This document shows, one piece after another, positions 1-9,325 of a stretch of 64,000 nucleotides of DNA; position 1 is the stretch's first letter; each line of letters opens with the position of its first letter. The stretch is taken from positions 1-64,000 of the forward strand of contig NZ_BSNN01000002.1 in assembly GCF_030160015.1 (NCBI RefSeq), read 5' to 3'. The notes below the pieces were generated by a model. That model searched no databases. It worked only from the letters and a program-made list of their open reading frames with translations, and was not told the origin of the DNA. The stretch comes from Amylibacter marinus (GTDB lineage Bacteria; Pseudomonadota; Alphaproteobacteria; Rhodobacterales; Rhodobacteraceae). A program made the translations under genes and the position numbers.

Positions 1-857
1 TCATCCGAATGCCGTTTTCGTGCCATGTCTCACTACTCCAGTCTCTAATAAACAATGGCACAGTTTTAGGGGGACGAGACAGCTTTGGGGGCGAATATGC
101 TGAATAGGTTCAAGACCACCGATGCTATCTTGATCAAGTTGAATGATCGCGCGGATGGCTTGAACTGGCAATTCAGCCAAAATTGCATGATAGGCGATGT
201 CATCTATCCGTGCCCGGGAAATCACTCTGCCTCCAACTCCAACAATTGACTGTGAAACTGAGGTTTCGGGCCAATCACCATCGCGCCAAAAACGAGTTCG
301 ATCTCTATTGAAACTAGATCAGTGTCGGCGCGGTCTTGGATTTCTTCATTAAGTATATTCCGCTCGGGCTCTGATATCCGATCTTGAGGTCCCCAGGCTC
401 TGATATCTCTAAGGGTGTTGAAAACATCCCTCCAAGGCGTAAATCCCGTCTCCATGCTTCGACCGCTTACCCAACGGCGCCACAAACTCATAACTTGTCT
501 CAATGCGGCGTCGTTAGGAACAAGCAAGTAGGCGGCAGGATTTTTGTCGTCGTCCTCAGGAAAAGCCTCTTCGTCGATCAACTCCAGGCCCGGGACGTTA
601 CGAATAGCATTTGCAAAACTTGATATTGCCCCACGAACTTCGAAAACCAGAAGCCTTTCTGGTGCGAGTGCTGTAGGGTCTGCTCGAACCTCCAAGCCGC
701 TGGAGGAAGCATCCATAAGTGACGCCAATTGTTCGAACTTAGGGCCTATCCGCTCAACTTGCCTACTTTGGTCAAATGATTCAGGTGGAGGCACAAACTG
801 GGAATTACCGGGTTGCCTTCTTTGCGCGGGCCCTGCCTTTAGCCTCAGGAGCGGCAT
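1..857 (-). pseudogene. IetS-like S8-type (subtilisin-like) peptidase, N-terminal part, frameshifted
   Basis: The first ~195 residues resemble the N-terminal region of S8-family peptidases that pair with an AAA+ ATPase (IetAS-type pairs); the catalytic domain would lie beyond the left edge. The chosen ATG at 855-857 begins MPLLRLKAG and overlaps the end of the ATPase gene by 53 bases. The frame closes with TGA at 222-224, but the alternative frame across 225-290 reads sensibly (GDWPETSVSQSIVGVGGRV, then ISRARIDDIAYHA) and continues to IRPQS near position 75. This suggests one base missing in the A5 run at 288-292 (T5 on the coding strand). After IRPQS the frame again gives improbable sequence and stops at 1-3, while the next frame reads plausibly (PPKTVPLFIRDW) to the edge, hinting at a second shift. 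The reading is either a decaying gene or homopolymer sequencing errors. The family call rests on my recognition of the N-terminal region, not on catalytic residues. Confidence 0.6.
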
Positions 858-1851
858 GTCCAAATTCGTCAACATCAAATATCCTTGGTTTTACTCTACT
901 ATCCCAAAGTTCTAGCTCAACCTTAAGGGCAGTGTCGACAGAGACCTCACCCAAACCAAGTATTTGTCTTCGTCGTACATTTTGACAAAAATCAATTATT
1001 TCTGAAAAGCTGGAGTCTCTGAGCTTCTTAGACAACGCAGCGGAACTTGACTTTGGGCAATCCGGCCATTGCCTTATAATTTGTTCTAGGAAAGCTTTCG
1101 TTTGGCTTATGCTAGGCGCAGGAAACTCTGAGCGGATTTGAAACCTTCGCCAAACCGCTTTGTCCAATAATTCAGCATGATTGGTTGCCGCAATAGTCAC
1201 GACATAACTGGGAAGCTGATCGAGCTGCATCAACAAGAACGAAACAACACGCTTTATTTCACCAGTTTCGTGGTTGTCTCCTCGTTCTTTACCGATAGCG
1301 TCAAATTCGTCAAAGAATAGAACACATGGTCGTGTGCGGACATAGTCGAATAATTTCCGCAGCCGCGCGTTGGTTTCACCCAAGTAACTTCCGATCAAAG
1401 CGTCATAGCGAACTACGAAGAAAGGAAGTCCCAATGCCTCGGCAATGGATTCTGCAAAAGAGGTCTTCCCGTTGCCTGGCGGCCCAGACAACAATACCCG
1501 GTGTCTCGGTTCAAACCCATGTGCGCGCAACACGTCGGCGCGCATGTGCTCTTCAATAAGCTGACGGCCATTCTCACGCACTGGCAGCGGAAGCATCAGC
1601 TCATCAAGTTGAACCCTCGCTTCAACTTCCAAGATCGCCTCTTTTTCGTCTCCTGCTGGCTTTCTGGAGGTCATCAAAGCCGGTGCGGCCACAGGAATGC
1701 TGGAAAGCGTTCGCTCTATACGGTCAGCAAGAATATTGTGATTTTTTGCCCGTTCCTCAGCGATCAACGCTTCGGTTGCTGAGCGCAACTTTTTTTGATC
1801 GCCAGACACTCCGGCGCTTACAAGAGATAAAAGAAGGTCGCTGCGGGCCAT
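805..1851 (-). CDS. AAA+ ATPase, IetA-like partner of an S8 peptidase
   Basis: This 348-residue cytoplasmic ATPase has an N-terminal helical region, then a single AAA+ module with Walker A GPPGNGKT, Walker B VLFFDEFDA, sensor-1 AATN and arginines at WRRFQIR. The C-terminus is basic (KGRARAKKATR). ATPases of this size directly upstream of a subtilisin-like protease form IetAS-type pairs, first described as a plasmid incompatibility or toxin-antitoxin-like pair and later listed among phage-defence systems. The peptidase gene overlaps its 3' end, implying translational coupling. Nothing in this ORF looks broken, unlike its partner. The AAA+ assignment is secure; the defence role is inferred from the pairing and from the position beside a tRNA gene. 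Confidence 0.8.
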   Translation of the reverse strand: MARSDLLLSLVSAGVSGDQKKLRSATEALIAEERAKNHNILADRIERTLSSIPVAAPALMTSRKPAGDEKEAILEVEARVQLDELMLPLPVRENGRQLIEEHMRADVLRAHGFEPRHRVLLSGPPGNGKTSFAESIAEALGLPFFVVRYDALIGSYLGETNARLRKLFDYVRTRPCVLFFDEFDAIGKERGDNHETGEIKRVVSFLLMQLDQLPSYVVTIAATNHAELLDKAVWRRFQIRSEFPAPSISQTKAFLEQIIRQWPDCPKSSSAALSKKLRDSSFSEIIDFCQNVRRRQILGLGEVSVDTALKVELELWDSRVKPRIFDVDEFGHAAPEAKGRARAKKATR

Positions 1852-1962
1852 GATGACAACTCTGTTTTAATCTACTAAACACTTCGGGAGCCAAAAATGG
1901 AAACATTTCATTTGCACAAGTTGAGCAAGTCGAGGACTTATGCATCAATAGAAATTTTACAA

Positions 1963-1980
1963 CTATATAAAGTTATATAG
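1963..1980. promoter_or_regulatory. perfect inverted repeat upstream of the IetA-like gene
   Basis: Arms CTATATAA and TTATATAG are exact reverse complements separated by AG. The element lies about 112 bases upstream of the ATPase start, in an AT-rich 245-base gap that otherwise shows no gene. It could be a repressor operator or part of the promoter; an AT-rich palindrome can also arise by chance. Confidence 0.35.
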
Positions 1981-2096
1981 GGATTCTTCGGGAGCCGACC
2001 TACATCTCCTTATGCTCACACACAGATAGTGCCGTCTAATATGCATGTCACTTACTTGCAGTTTAGGGCCAGTGTATTCGCTTGTGGAGAACCATA

Positions 2097-2828
2097 TCAC
2101 GAAGAATCTCCGTAGGGCTTGCCTGCAAGCGTCGAGGGCAGACAGCTGTACAAGCCAGAAGCCATGTCGATGTAATCAATCGAAGGGAAGTGATCCAGAT
2201 AGACCTCTCCATCGTATGATAGAACCTCTAAGTCAGATCCCATCGCATCGATGGCTATTTTGGCTCCATTGCTGATTATTGGCATTAAATTGAAGAACAG
2301 ACGTGATGGTTCGATACTCCGAGACTTGAAGTGTTCCACAGTCTCGCGGACTTGCAAATAATCCAAAATTTCAGAAGCCCGTTTATTCGAAAGCCGATTT
2401 TCTTTGTGTTCCAAAAACTCGACGATATCCGGTAGATAATGTGGCAGACTGGCTTGGCTTTCCGGCTGATAAGCCACGGTCCAGTAGCTTTGAGTGCTCC
2501 TGATTTGCCCCCTGAAAGCCATGGAAACAAAACCACGAACCCGTGACCCAAGATTGTGATGTCGCGCGTTACGAATGCCGATTAGGGTTCTAGCGCCCGG
2601 TTGCTCCATCCAGTCGTATGTATCTCGCGATGCGTCAGCAAGACTGTGATAACACGAAAGGACGTGATAGACGGCACTATCGAGGTTTCCAACTGCTTCA
2701 TCGAGGTCGACCATCGCCAAATTCGAGAAGCCGAAGATAGCCTCTGGCAATCGACGAAGCGCACGACAAAACTCATCGTATGCATAATTGATCGATCTCA
2801 TGTTTTCCCGAGCCACTTTCATAACCAT
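2097..2828 (-). CDS. hypothetical protein, 243 residues
   Basis: I do not recognise a family. The protein is soluble, with no signal peptide or membrane segment. It has a helical N-terminal half containing His/Tyr-rich stretches (YHVLSCYHSLAD, IRNARHHNLGSRVRG) and a C-terminal half ending in SCLPSTLAGKPYGDSS. The R-N-A-R-H-H motif loosely resembles the RxxxxH-type motifs of HEPN-like RNases, but that is only a resemblance. The start is ATGGTTATG after a weak AGTAGG. It lies between the IetA-like ATPase and tRNA-Cys on the same strand, so it is likely cargo of the same accessory segment. It reads as an intact gene. Confidence 0.6.
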   Translation of the reverse strand: MVMKVARENMRSINYAYDEFCRALRRLPEAIFGFSNLAMVDLDEAVGNLDSAVYHVLSCYHSLADASRDTYDWMEQPGARTLIGIRNARHHNLGSRVRGFVSMAFRGQIRSTQSYWTVAYQPESQASLPHYLPDIVEFLEHKENRLSNKRASEILDYLQVRETVEHFKSRSIEPSRLFFNLMPIISNGAKIAIDAMGSDLEVLSYDGEVYLDHFPSIDYIDMASGLYSCLPSTLAGKPYGDSS

Positions 2829-3140
2829 AATACCTACTGCATCAAACGTTAGAACGATGACGCATTTCGTTCCGTTTGCACAGCAAAAGTTACCACCATC
2901 TGTCTTGAACGGCCGCTCTCTCGAGTTTTAAAATGCTACCTCGCATCCGTAGCGAATGTCCGGTTCCCGCCCTTTTTATTCATACAGCTTGCCCTCTAAG
3001 TTGCTTATGTGATGTCAATGTTCCTAGTTGGACATAGGTGAACATTTCAGCTCATCACAAAATATTACGATTTCTGAGCCTAAAATGAGCCTAAAGCCCG
3101 ATTAAATTTTCAATTTTTCAGCTAAGTCATTGATTTTAAA
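2829..3140. other. intergenic region between the accessory genes and tRNA-Cys
   Basis: I see no gene in these 312 bases. An inverted repeat (AATGTTC at 3017-3023 and GAACATT at 3040-3046, 16-base spacer) and a short tandem TGAGCCTAAA at 3076-3097 are present. This is where the end of an integrated element at the tRNA 3' end would fall. No integrase and no copy of the tRNA 3' end is visible to the left within the window. Confidence 0.4.
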
Positions 3141-3214
3141 TGGAGGCGAGTACCGGAATCGAACCGGTGTACACGGATTTGCAATCCGCTGCGTCACCAC
3201 TCCGCCAACTCGCC
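3141..3214 (-). tRNA. tRNA-Cys (anticodon GCA)
   Basis: The reverse strand folds as a 74-nt tRNA. The acceptor arms GGCGAGT and ACTCGCC pair, the anticodon stem CGGA/TCCG encloses TTGCAAA with GCA as anticodon, and the T arm ACCGG-TTCGATT-CCGGT is canonical. Discriminator T and the CCA end are encoded. The 3' end faces the accessory segment at 1-3100, the usual orientation when an element integrates at a tRNA 3' end. Confidence 0.95.
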
Positions 3215-3277
3215 GTCCCATGGTGTACGCAGGGCTATAGCAACGCTGACCATGGCATGCAACACGAAACCGCGTCC

Positions 3278-3847
3278 TTAGTGCAGGTAATAAAACAACA
3301 AGCTGGGCAATAATTGAAACGCCAGTAGCGCTCCAAAAAACAGGCTGATCTTGCACCGGCCAAACCGCCATATCAACCATCCGCCTAAAATCAGTACACA
3401 CAGGCTTTCTAGCATGCCAACTATTTGCCCAAAATGCGCTGGATCCCAATAGCTAACGGGACTCTCAAACACCCAATCTGAAAATGGCCAAAAATGGCGC
3501 CGTGCATCATCGTTGTGCAATAGAAAATCAGAAACCAAATGCAACATGCCCGATCCGGCAAAGGCTATTGCCGCCCAAATCCGCCGCCATATCGCCCACA
3601 GCAAAATCGCCCCCCATAGCGGGATCGAGTTATCTATCGCAAACACCGCCTGCCAACTGTTGGAAAAATAAAACTCGTCAAATATGCGACCAAAACTATG
3701 CCCACCGATCAACCGCGCCCATAAAACCATCAAATACAAAGAAAGATCGGGTAGAACACCACCAAAGATTGCCCACCATGTAATTTTCGGTTTATTTGGC
3801 TGTGCAAATGCAGCGGCTGCGATGATAATATGCGCGGGCGTGTTCAT
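3278..3847 (-). CDS. integral membrane protein, membrane-bound metal-dependent hydrolase-like family
   Basis: The 189-residue protein has several hydrophobic segments and begins [17 protein letters not shown], with [18 protein letters not shown] and [19 protein letters not shown] further on. The pattern of conserved His/Asp residues between membrane helices resembles small YdjM/DUF457-type proteins that in Rhodobacterales lie next to cobQ and are often named after it. The ATG at 3845-3847 was chosen because family members start at NTPAHI; an in-frame ATG at 3865 would leave only three bases to cobQ. The gene is divergent from cobQ and the two must share a very short promoter region. Function is unknown; a cobalamin role is suggested only by position. 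Confidence 0.7.
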   Translation of the reverse strand: MNTPAHIIIAAAAFAQPNKPKITWWAIFGGVLPDLSLYLMVLWARLIGGHSFGRIFDEFYFSNSWQAVFAIDNSIPLWGAILLWAIWRRIWAAIAFAGSGMLHLVSDFLLHNDDARRHFWPFSDWVFESPVSYWDPAHFGQIVGMLESLCVLILGGWLIWRFGRCKISLFFGALLAFQLLPSLLFYYLH

Positions 3848-3868
3848 ATTAAAATCATAGGGCATAGA

Positions 3869-5317
3869 ATGGCGAAATCAATCATGATCCAAGGGGCCGG
3901 ATCAAATGTTGGCAAATCTATGCTGGTGGCAGGACTGTGCCGCGCTTATCTTCGCCGCGGGATGTCCGTGCGCCCGTTTAAACCACAAAACATGTCCAAT
4001 AATGCCGCTGTCAGCTCAGATGGTGGAGAAATAGGACGCGCACAGGCGTTACAGGCATGGGCATGTGGCGTGGATCCGGTCACTGATATGAATCCGGTGC
4101 TACTTAAGCCAGAATCAGAAACTGGCGCGCAGGTGATCGTGCAGGGCAAGCGCCTTACCACCGTAAAGGCCCGCGCATATTCTAACCTAAAACCCAAGCT
4201 GATGCCGCGGGTCATAGAAAGTTATGAGCGCCTGCGAGCGCAATCAGATTTGGTAATCGTCGAAGGGGCGGGCAGTCCTGCGGAAATAAATCTGCGCGCA
4301 GGGGACATTGCCAATATGGGATTTGCTGAGGCGGCAAATTGCCCTGTGATTTTGGTGGGGGATATCGATCGCGGTGGGGTCATTGCGCAGATGGTCGGCA
4401 CCCACGCGGTATTACCCGCCGATGATCTGGCGCTGATAAAGGGTTTCATGATCAATAAATTTCGCGGCGATCCGACGCTGTTTGATGCAGGCTACGATGC
4501 GATCAAATCTCATACCGGCTGGCGGGGTCTGGGGGTTGTGCCTTGGTTCGATCAGGCCCATAGGTTTCCGGCTGAAGACGCGCTGGATATTGCCCCAGAC
4601 CCACAGGGCGAGGGGCTGAAGGTTGTGGTGCCACAGCTGTCGCGGATTGCCAATTTTGATGATCTGGATCCCTTGTCTGCTGATCCAAATGTGCAGGTTC
4701 AAATGATCCCGACAGGTCAACCCCTGCCGCTGGATGCAGATTTGATTCTGTTGCCCGGTAGTAAATCCACCATCGCTGATTTAGCATTCCTGCGGGAACA
4801 GGGATGGGATATCGATCTGGCCGCACATATTCGTCGTGGTGGTCATGTGCTGGGTATTTGTGGCGGCTATCAAATGTTGGGGCGCGAGATAATTGATGAC
4901 CAAGGTCTCGAGGGTGCGCCTGCGCGCGTGGCGGGGCTGGGGCATTTGGATATCACTACTGTGATGAAACCCGAAAAACGTCTTGCAGAAGTGACCGGCA
5001 CCGATAGTACGGGCGATATTCTGGTATCGGGTTATGAAATTCACATCGGTGAAACCACAGGGCCAGATTGCGCCAAACCGATGTTATACATCGATGGCCA
5101 GGCACAGGGCGCGCAGAGCGCCGATGGTCACATTTCTGGCTGTTATCTGCACGGGATTTTTAACACCGATGGCTACCGGCGGCATTTTCTAACTGGTCTT
5201 GGTGGGCGGGGTGGTGATTTCAATTACGCGGCCAGCGTCGATCATGCACTGGATGCGCTGGCAGATCATTTGGAACACTATTGTGATTTAGATGCGCTAT
5301 TGCGCTTGGCGCACTAG
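3869..5317 (+). CDS. cobQ: cobyric acid synthase
   Basis: CobQ amidates the side chains of adenosylcobyrinic acid a,c-diamide using glutamine and ATP in late cobalamin synthesis. The 482-residue protein has the N-terminal synthetase domain with a P-loop-like GAGSNVGKS and a C-terminal class I glutamine amidotransferase domain with the nucleophile Cys in [11 protein letters not shown] (about residue 330) and a His in CYLHGIFN. The start was placed at ATG 3869 ([11 protein letters not shown]), where the family begins. It is alone on its strand; no other cob gene is in the window. Its stop overlaps the convergent PopZ-like gene by four bases. Confidence 0.95.
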   Translation: MAKSIMIQGAGSNVGKSMLVAGLCRAYLRRGMSVRPFKPQNMSNNAAVSSDGGEIGRAQALQAWACGVDPVTDMNPVLLKPESETGAQVIVQGKRLTTVKARAYSNLKPKLMPRVIESYERLRAQSDLVIVEGAGSPAEINLRAGDIANMGFAEAANCPVILVGDIDRGGVIAQMVGTHAVLPADDLALIKGFMINKFRGDPTLFDAGYDAIKSHTGWRGLGVVPWFDQAHRFPAEDALDIAPDPQGEGLKVVVPQLSRIANFDDLDPLSADPNVQVQMIPTGQPLPLDADLILLPGSKSTIADLAFLREQGWDIDLAAHIRRGGHVLGICGGYQMLGREIIDDQGLEGAPARVAGLGHLDITTVMKPEKRLAEVTGTDSTGDILVSGYEIHIGETTGPDCAKPMLYIDGQAQGAQSADGHISGCYLHGIFNTDGYRRHFLTGLGGRGGDFNYAASVDHALDALADHLEHYCDLDALLRLAH

Positions 5318-6036
5318 GCTTCGGGTTGGAAAACCTGTTTGATTTCATCGTGGATCAGCAAACGCACCTTGCGGGTAACATTCATCCCAAATGCCCCCTG
5401 CATTTCTGATCTGACAAACTGAGAAACCGTATCTTGTAACCCAATTGGCAATTCATCCTGCAGGCGCATTTGCACTTCGCTGGCGACGGTATCTTGCACC
5501 ACTTTGCGTACGGTTTCCTCGATCATTTCTGGCGCGATCTGATCGACCAAATCTTGGATCTTCTCGGGGGCGAATGCATTGACCGCATGGCCCACATAAG
5601 ACTTGCTGGTTTCAGCAAAAATATTGGCTATTTTGGCCGGGGCCATCTCTTCTATTATGCTGTGCAGGCGGGCGGGGGCCATGGTCTCGACGGTTTCGCT
5701 GATTGCGGTTTCTGCCAAAACCAACATCTTGGAATGGGTGACCTCTGGTTCATCCGCTAAATTTGCGGGCGTAGAAATATGTAGACGCCCCTGCTCAGAA
5801 ATGCCCTCGCTTGCGGGAGCGGATTTCGCGGATTGGCTACCAGATTGAGGGGTAGTGTCGTGCTGGCGCACAGGATGTTGTAATACCAGCACGTTATCCT
5901 CGGTCGGCATCGCGCGCGTACGCGATCCACCGACAACCAAACGTTGTTCGCTTTCATGTGCCGAAACCTCGGAAATAAGCTGACGCAACTGTAGGGGCGT
6001 TGCCGAGATCGACAGGCTGTTTTTAAGTTCATCCAT
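5314..6036 (-). CDS. PopZ-like / DUF2497-type protein
   Basis: This acidic, low-complexity 240-residue protein has a disordered middle ([20 protein letters not shown]), an Ala/Glu/Ile-rich helical region with repeated [18 protein letters not shown]-like segments, and a C-terminal helical block with the pattern RSEMQGAFG...[12 protein letters not shown]. That block resembles the C-terminus of Rhodobacterales DUF2497 proteins, the group that includes the polar organiser PopZ. The position directly downstream of tolC fits the common alphaproteobacterial order tolC-popZ-valS, although valS is here displaced to 11 kb on the other strand. By family it could be a polar scaffold; the repeat-rich middle is longer than I expect. 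Symbol withheld because similarity is confined to the C-terminus. Confidence 0.55.
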   Translation of the reverse strand: MDELKNSLSISATPLQLRQLISEVSAHESEQRLVVGGSRTRAMPTEDNVLVLQHPVRQHDTTPQSGSQSAKSAPASEGISEQGRLHISTPANLADEPEVTHSKMLVLAETAISETVETMAPARLHSIIEEMAPAKIANIFAETSKSYVGHAVNAFAPEKIQDLVDQIAPEMIEETVRKVVQDTVASEVQMRLQDELPIGLQDTVSQFVRSEMQGAFGMNVTRKVRLLIHDEIKQVFQPEA

Positions 6037-6111
6037 AGTAAATTTTCCGCGATTCGTTAATATATTACTAAAAAACCATGGCTAACAGCAAGCTTTTAGG
6101 CAATTTAAACG

Positions 6112-7503
6112 TCAGCGGCGTTTTTCCAACTTCTCCAAAAGGTTGTTTCGACGCGCCCCCAGCGCAGAGTTTGCACGCGCCTTTGGTGTGAATTTTTTGG
6201 GGTCATACAATTCCACATTCAACCCCAAAGTTTTGGCCGTAAGCGCTCCCATTTCTGATAGAACGCTATAGGCCCGAACCTGCTCATCGCGAAGGGCCGT
6301 TACCAATTCGGATCGTGCAGATAATAGATCCTGCTCTGCATCCAAAACATCCAATGTGGTGCGCGCGCCAACCTTGGCTTCTTCACTTACGCCCTCAAAT
6401 GCGATTTTGCTGGCGCGGATTTGTTGCTGACGTGCGGTGATTGCGGCCTTGGCTGCTTCCCAATTGTAATAAGCGGTGCGCAGGTTGGCCTTGGTCGTGG
6501 CAATGGCCTGTTGTAGCTGACGTTGTTCGGTCTCTAGGCTAGCGGCGGCTGAGCGGCGCGCACTGCTGAGCGTGCCGCCTTGATACAGGGGAATGCTGGC
6601 ATTTAGGCCCACGCTTACACTGGAATCGGGGCTGCTGAAATTACCGCTAAGATCAGATGTATCTCCAATTGATCCTGTCACCACACCAGTCACCGTGGGG
6701 ATGCGATTTTTCTGAGCCACTTTTAAATCTTCCTCAGCAGCCAGTACGCTAAACTGTGCAGCGGTTACGCGAGGGTGATCAATCAAGGCGCGCCGTTCCG
6801 CTTCGGCCAAGGTCTTGGGCAGGGCAGGGTGGGCGGCAGGTGTCATCAGGCTGTGCGGTTGCTCACCAACGTTGGCAACATAATTGGCAATCTGACCTTG
6901 CAGGGCAGCGCGGCTGGTCTCGCGGCCACTGATCGCGGCGGCCAAGCGTGCCTGCGTTTGGCTGACATCTGTACGGGTCACTTCGCCAACCTCAAAACGA
7001 TCCTGAGAGGCGCGTACCTGCTCTTCTAGAACGCGAATGTTGTTCTCGGCCAAGTTTAGTGTGGCTTGGGCGGCTCGTACATCCATGAAACTGGTGATCG
7101 CATTTAACAGCACTTGCTGTTCCGCAGCGACTAGATTTTCGCGCCCGGCCAATAGGGCCAATTCTGCGGCATTGATCCCCCCTAAGACCCGACCACCATC
7201 ATAAATCAACTGGCTAACCTGTAGCTGAACGGTCTGGGAAAATCCCTTCGTAAAACTGCCACTGGTGCTAGAGGAATGGCTGTGCGTGGCGTTAGCGCTG
7301 TAGCTTCCGTTGGCGCTGGGGCGTAGGCCGGCGCGTGCCGATACCAAATTCTCGTCCAATCCGCGCAGGGTTGCGCGTGTTTCCGCCAGCGAGGGGTTGT
7401 TCGCATAGGTCGCTTCTAGTGCTGATTTAAGACTGGTCATATCGGCCAGAGCGGTTGTGCCCATGGCGATGCTTATCATGGTCACGCTAAAGAGGTTTCG
7501 CAT
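6112..7503 (-). CDS. tolC: TolC-family outer membrane efflux / type I secretion channel
   Basis: The 463-residue precursor has an N-terminal signal peptide ending near TTALA and two long coiled-coil repeats typical of the TolC/OEP fold: LKSALEATYANNPSL near the start, the repeat QVSQLIYDGGRVLGGI, the second-half copy SIPLYQGGTLSSARR, and EEAKVGARTTLDVLDAEQDLL. It forms the outer-membrane exit duct for tripartite efflux pumps and type I secretion. No inner-membrane partner is adjacent. It lies between the PIMT-like methyltransferase and the PopZ-like gene, all leftward, probably one transcription unit. Confidence 0.93.
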   Translation of the reverse strand: MRNLFSVTMISIAMGTTALADMTSLKSALEATYANNPSLAETRATLRGLDENLVSARAGLRPSANGSYSANATHSHSSSTSGSFTKGFSQTVQLQVSQLIYDGGRVLGGINAAELALLAGRENLVAAEQQVLLNAITSFMDVRAAQATLNLAENNIRVLEEQVRASQDRFEVGEVTRTDVSQTQARLAAAISGRETSRAALQGQIANYVANVGEQPHSLMTPAAHPALPKTLAEAERRALIDHPRVTAAQFSVLAAEEDLKVAQKNRIPTVTGVVTGSIGDTSDLSGNFSSPDSSVSVGLNASIPLYQGGTLSSARRSAAASLETEQRQLQQAIATTKANLRTAYYNWEAAKAAITARQQQIRASKIAFEGVSEEAKVGARTTLDVLDAEQDLLSARSELVTALRDEQVRAYSVLSEMGALTAKTLGLNVELYDPKKFTPKARANSALGARRNNLLEKLEKRR

Positions 7504-7538
7504 GGTGGTCTCCTGTAGATTTTTTGGAGGGGGGAACC

Positions 7539-8195
7539 CTAAGCCAAGTTAAATTCTATTGTACGTTCAAATCCGCCAAGAATTGGCGCGGTTGCATCGA
7601 AATCACGCTTCCAGTTGATAGTATCGCCGGACTTTATGCCAATTCGGCACTGACCCATCGCCCCATCAACAAAGATCGCGGCCACACGCCCGCCATCTTT
7701 TAGCTGCTGCACAAGGCTTTCTGGGAAAACCTCAATCGCGCCTTGTAGAACCACCACATCATAGGGGCCGTGTTTGGCCGCCCCTGTGCTCAACGGAGCA
7801 GAGACAACAATTGCATTGTCCACCCCTTGTTGCGAAAGTGTTTCCGAGGCCGCATCAGCCAATTCAGCATTGTCCTCTACCCCAACAACAGCTTCTGCAA
7901 GATCCGCGATCACAGCCGTAGAATAGCCCAAACCGCAGGCTATATCCAAAACCAATTCATCACCGCGCACATTCACAGCATCCAGCATTTTGGCAAAGGT
8001 ACGTGCATCCAGCAGATAACGGGAATTTCCCAACGCCACATGATCCCCCACATAGGCGATTGATATCTTGTCTGTCGGCACATATTTTTCGCGAGCAATA
8101 TTCAACAAGGCATTGATAATAGGATATTTTGTCACGTCAGACGGTCTCACTTGGCAATCAACCATTGCGGTGCGTGCAGATGTGAAATCATTCAT
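7539..8195 (-). CDS. protein-L-isoaspartate O-methyltransferase-like protein
   Basis: The 218-residue protein has the PIMT opening (ARTAMVDCQVRPSDV), then the SAM-binding motif I (LVLDIACGLGYSTAVIA) and the acidic motif II loop (VVGVED). Enzymes of this family methylate damaged isoaspartyl residues for repair. In Rhodobacterales this paralogue sits directly upstream of tolC, as here, and several residues of the canonical catalytic segment differ, so the exact substrate is uncertain. The start was set at ATG 8193-8195 (MNDFTSARTA), because sequence upstream of it in frame does not resemble the family. Confidence 0.85.
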   Translation of the reverse strand: MNDFTSARTAMVDCQVRPSDVTKYPIINALLNIAREKYVPTDKISIAYVGDHVALGNSRYLLDARTFAKMLDAVNVRGDELVLDIACGLGYSTAVIADLAEAVVGVEDNAELADAASETLSQQGVDNAIVVSAPLSTGAAKHGPYDVVVLQGAIEVFPESLVQQLKDGGRVAAIFVDGAMGQCRIGIKSGDTINWKRDFDATAPILGGFERTIEFNLA

Positions 8196-8268
8196 ATCGA
8201 TACCATTGTTAAAATCAGCTCGCCTTATCTTTGCCACAGGCACCCCACAGGAGCAAGCCCCTGCGAAA

Positions 8269-9258
8269 TTAGTTTTCCTGTGAAAGCAAGGGGATCGGTA
8301 CTGCGTCGCCCTTAAATCGGCTCTTGGCGCTGGGGTGGATGAATTCGGCACTTTTGCACCCCAGAACACGCCGTTTGCGAAACAAGAAGAATTTGGCAAT
8401 CCCACGATAGGATCCCACCTTGGGGGCCGTTTCGTCACAGGGGTAGCGCTGGCGCCAATCATCAGGCAAGGTTAGACCGCAATCCACCACCTTTTTTAAA
8501 ATCCAGGTCAGCGGAATATTGGATAATCCGCGCGCTGCGGGTCTGGCATAAACCTGTCCGCCCACATCGGCATGTCCACCTTTGAACCAGACCTGTTGCA
8601 TCTGGCCAGGCCAGCTGGGATCGGCATCCCATAATTCGGGGGTATAGGCTATACGGTTTTCATCAATAGCCAACGCCTGATAGCCATGTTTTACACAAGC
8701 GCCGATGCGATCATTATGAAATTCGGTGGCCATGGGTGCGAGGCGCGAAATCAACGGATAAGGCAGTCCTAGCGCCTTTACCGTATCCCATACGCCCACC
8801 ATGGTAATTTCCACATTCGCGGCACAGTGTTCGGCGCAGAAATCCCGTAAGGTCGCAGCAGAGGCCTGTTGTTCGTATAGTCGGAATGCTTGGCGCAGGT
8901 TTCGATGGGTGGCGCATTCGCGTCGCAACAGCCCCACTTGATCAATCATCCCCGCCAAGGATCGCACCGCATAAGCACCTCGAGAATAACCGAACAGGAA
9001 AATCCGATCCCCCGCACGATATTTACTGGCCAATAAATCATAGGCGTTCTTAATGGACTTATTAATCCCCATCCCAGAGGCCAAGGTCACCAAATTCCAC
9101 AGCCCATGCCCCTGAACCCCTGCATCATAGTGCAAGGAGGTGGTCTTGGGGTCGTGCACTTCCAACAGCAATTTGTACAGAATACCCGCGTTGGTCTCTT
9201 CGCCCGTGGTCATGCGGCTTTGGGTGCCATCAATGATGATGATATGGTTTCGGTGCAT
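8269..9258 (-). CDS. DUF2235 domain protein (alpha/beta-hydrolase-like), copy 1
   Basis: The protein begins with a beta strand and IIIDGTQSR where the family usually has FFDGTW, followed by the nucleophile-elbow-like LFGYSRGAYAVRSLAG, the VGVWDTVKALG segment and the late FKGGHADVGG motif. DUF2235 proteins are predicted serine hydrolases related to type VI secretion phospholipase effectors of the Tle1 type, but many are chromosomal and unlinked to secretion genes, as here. The 329-residue protein lacks a signal peptide. A second family member lies at 45264-46409. The substrate is unknown. Confidence 0.85.
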   Translation of the reverse strand: MHRNHIIIIDGTQSRMTTGEETNAGILYKLLLEVHDPKTTSLHYDAGVQGHGLWNLVTLASGMGINKSIKNAYDLLASKYRAGDRIFLFGYSRGAYAVRSLAGMIDQVGLLRRECATHRNLRQAFRLYEQQASAATLRDFCAEHCAANVEITMVGVWDTVKALGLPYPLISRLAPMATEFHNDRIGACVKHGYQALAIDENRIAYTPELWDADPSWPGQMQQVWFKGGHADVGGQVYARPAARGLSNIPLTWILKKVVDCGLTLPDDWRQRYPCDETAPKVGSYRGIAKFFLFRKRRVLGCKSAEFIHPSAKSRFKGDAVPIPLLSQEN

Positions 9259-9325
9259 TGGCCCTGCTTTGTTGCGTGGCCCCTAGGGTGAAACTATTCT
9301 ATGCCCAAGTAAAGGGCGCAAAATT

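Noticed and set aside
1-3100. Complete prophage or integrative element
   Set aside because: No integrase, capsid, portal or conjugation gene is visible.
3102-3449. 115-residue leftward open frame across the tRNA-Cys gene
   Set aside because: It overlaps the whole tRNA gene and the end of the cobQ-neighbour membrane gene; the translation resembles no protein.
8269-9258. Type VI secretion lipase effector
   Set aside because: DUF2235 shares the fold, but there is no VgrG, Hcp, immunity or adaptor gene in the window.
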